NCBI GenBank assembly: GCA_040509055.1
Contig: JBEVLT010000418.1
Span: forward strand, 1-6,526
DNA from: JAJKIP01 sp040509055
GTDB taxonomy: Bacteria > Bacteroidota > Bacteroidia > Chitinophagales > Chitinophagaceae
Direction of reading: 5' to 3'
Length of the DNA stretch: 6,526 nt
The notes below the pieces were generated by a model that was not told the DNA's origin, ran no database searches, and saw only the letters and a program-made list of their open reading frames with translations. Of the stretch, positions 5,267-6,526 are shown one piece after another. Made by a program: the position numbers and the translations under genes. The stretch's first letter is position 1, and each line of letters starts with the position of its first letter.

Positions 5267-6484
5267 ATGACACAGGCCCGCAAGATCATCAACGACCCGG
5301 TATATGGTTTTATCACGGTAGACCATGCCCTGGTGCTGCAGATCATTTCGCATCCTTATTACCAGCGGCTGCGCAATATCCACCAGATGGCGTTTGCACA
5401 CCTGGTGTACCCCGGAGCCGTACATTCCCGGCTGCACCATTCGCTCGGCGCCTACCATCTCATGTGCAATGCACTGAGCGAGTTAAAAAGCAAGGGCGTC
5501 GACATTGCTCCTGAAGAAGAGCTGGGCGCCAGGATCGCCATCCTGCTGCACGATATCGGTCATGGCCCTTTTTCGCATGCGCTGGAAAATGAGCTGATCA
5601 GGAATGTGCATCATGAGGACATTTCCAAACACATCATGCAGGTGCTGAACGAAGAAATGGGCGGGCAACTGCAGACCGCCATCGACATTTTTACCGACCG
5701 GCATCCCAAGCGCTTTCTTCACCAGCTGGTGTCAGGTCAGCTGGATGTGGACCGGATGGACTACCTGAACCGGGACAGTTTTTTTACCGGCGTGTCAGAG
5801 GGCGTGATCGGTTATGACCGCATCATCAAAATGCTGACCGTAAAGGATGGCGACCTGATGGTAGAAGAGAAAGCGATCTACTCCATTGAAAAATTTCTCG
5901 TCAGCCGCCGGCTGATGTACTGGCAGGTGTACCTGCACAAAACCGTGCTGGGCGCCGAAATGATGCTGGTAAAGATCATGCGCCGGGCCGGCGAACTGAT
6001 GGCGGCCGGTGAAAAAGTGACCACTGCCTCCGAAGCGCTTGATTTCTTCCTGCAGCACCGTGACGCAGGCATTTCCGTAGAGAAACACCTGGCGCTGTTT
6101 TGCAGCCTGGACGATCACGACATCATGGCCACGATCAAAAAATGGTGCCACCACCCGGACAGGATTTTGTCCATGCTTTGCCGCTCCCTGACCGACCGCC
6201 GGCTGTACAAGGTAAAGCTCCAGTCCGAACCCTTCGATGCGGCCTGGGTACACGAAAAAGCAGAAGAGATCCGTTGCCGCCTGGACCTACCGGAAAGCGA
6301 AGCCGGTTATTTCGTTTTTACCGGCGAAGCCAGCAATACTACCTATACCATGGCCGATGAGCGGATCAACATCCTGTTCAAAGACGGCACCGTAAAAGAC
6401 ATCTCCCAGGTAGACAATGCGCTGATCCACCACACCCTCAGCCGCACTACCAAAAAGCACTACATTTGTTACTGGCGAGTATAG
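5267..6484 (+). CDS. HD-domain phosphohydrolase, COG1078/SAMHD1-like
   Basis: A 405-residue HD-superfamily phosphohydrolase of the group related to dNTP triphosphohydrolases and SAMHD1. Seen: a conserved N-terminal stretch (INDPVYGFI, then HPYYQRLRNIHQM, 29-41), then the metal-binding set His58 (RLHHSLG), His95-Asp96 (LLHDIGHGPFSH) and Asp162 (LDVDRMDYLNRDS), matching SAMHD1 H-HD-D in order and local sequence. His99 and His104 match further active-site histidines. The C-terminal half (about 220-405) is helical then beta, without a named domain I can identify. It has no signal peptide and is probably cytoplasmic. The fold predicts nucleotide phosphate hydrolysis, but the substrate is not shown. 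ATG start, no Shine-Dalgarno, short leader behind a -7 element. It is divergent from the esterase-porX unit. From memory, in Bacteroidota this gene often precedes lipid A genes such as lpxD; the window ends too soon to see. Confidence 0.9.
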   Translation: MTQARKIINDPVYGFITVDHALVLQIISHPYYQRLRNIHQMAFAHLVYPGAVHSRLHHSLGAYHLMCNALSELKSKGVDIAPEEELGARIAILLHDIGHGPFSHALENELIRNVHHEDISKHIMQVLNEEMGGQLQTAIDIFTDRHPKRFLHQLVSGQLDVDRMDYLNRDSFFTGVSEGVIGYDRIIKMLTVKDGDLMVEEKAIYSIEKFLVSRRLMYWQVYLHKTVLGAEMMLVKIMRRAGELMAAGEKVTTASEALDFFLQHRDAGISVEKHLALFCSLDDHDIMATIKKWCHHPDRILSMLCRSLTDRRLYKVKLQSEPFDAAWVHEKAEEIRCRLDLPESEAGYFVFTGEASNTTYTMADERINILFKDGTVKDISQVDNALIHHTLSRTTKKHYICYWRV

Positions 6485-6518
6485 TTCGATGTTTGAGGTT
6501 GGAGGTTCGAGGTCAGGA
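6484..6518. repeat. Five degenerate heptads downstream of the HD gene
   Basis: Starting at the last base of the HD gene stop codon, the units are GTTCGAT, GTTTGAG, GTTGGAG, GTTCGAG and GTCAGGA, consensus GTTyGAG, in strict 7-bp register. The consensus differs from that of the heptads near porX. The array may continue past the window edge. Confidence 0.65.
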
Positions 6519-6526
6519 CCACTCTG

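Overview
The window comes from a member of the Bacteroidota, most likely the Chitinophagaceae or a close relative. Three lines of evidence support this. First, it encodes PorX, the response regulator/PglZ-domain protein tied to the type IX secretion system and found in this phylum. Second, four of the six gene starts have a copy of the Bacteroidota -7 promoter element (TAnnTTTG) close upstream, a fifth has one further upstream, and none has a strong Shine-Dalgarno sequence. Third, intergenic DNA carries degenerate 7-bp tandem repeats of a kind I associate from memory with Chitinophaga-like genomes. Base composition is moderate to slightly GC-rich and even across the genes. No mobile element, rRNA, tRNA or CRISPR array is visible.

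Layout, left to right: five genes lie on the minus strand and one on the plus strand. An acyl-CoA dehydrogenase (50-1189, minus) is followed at its 3' end by a perfect 12-bp-stem hairpin (11-49). Its upstream region of 180 bp (1190-1369) holds two striking inverted repeats. Next, upstream on the minus strand, are a PhnP-like metallo-beta-lactamase-fold hydrolase (1370-2146) and a conserved-looking 93-residue protein of unknown function (2224-2505). A 123-bp gap (2506-2628) with heptad repeats in opposite orientation at its two ends separates these from porX (2629-4185). Upstream of porX, only 14 bp away, is a secreted alpha/beta-hydrolase (4200-5174) that is probably co-transcribed with it. 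A 92-bp divergent promoter region (5175-5266) then leads to an HD-domain phosphohydrolase on the plus strand (5267-6484). The window ends in another run of degenerate heptads (6484-6518).

The transcription units I infer are: esterase-porX (minus); the 93-aa gene alone or with the PhnP-like hydrolase (minus); the acyl-CoA dehydrogenase (minus); and the HD phosphohydrolase (plus). The functional thread is loose: a secretion and stress regulator with a phosphodiesterase-type domain, an exported esterase, a nucleotide-type HD phosphohydrolase, a PhnP-type phosphodiesterase and a fatty-acid catabolic enzyme. All protein-coding genes look intact and full length. I see no new multi-gene system. The most interesting signals are in the non-coding DNA (heptad repeats, two inverted repeats upstream of the dehydrogenase, and a possible leaderless GTG start).
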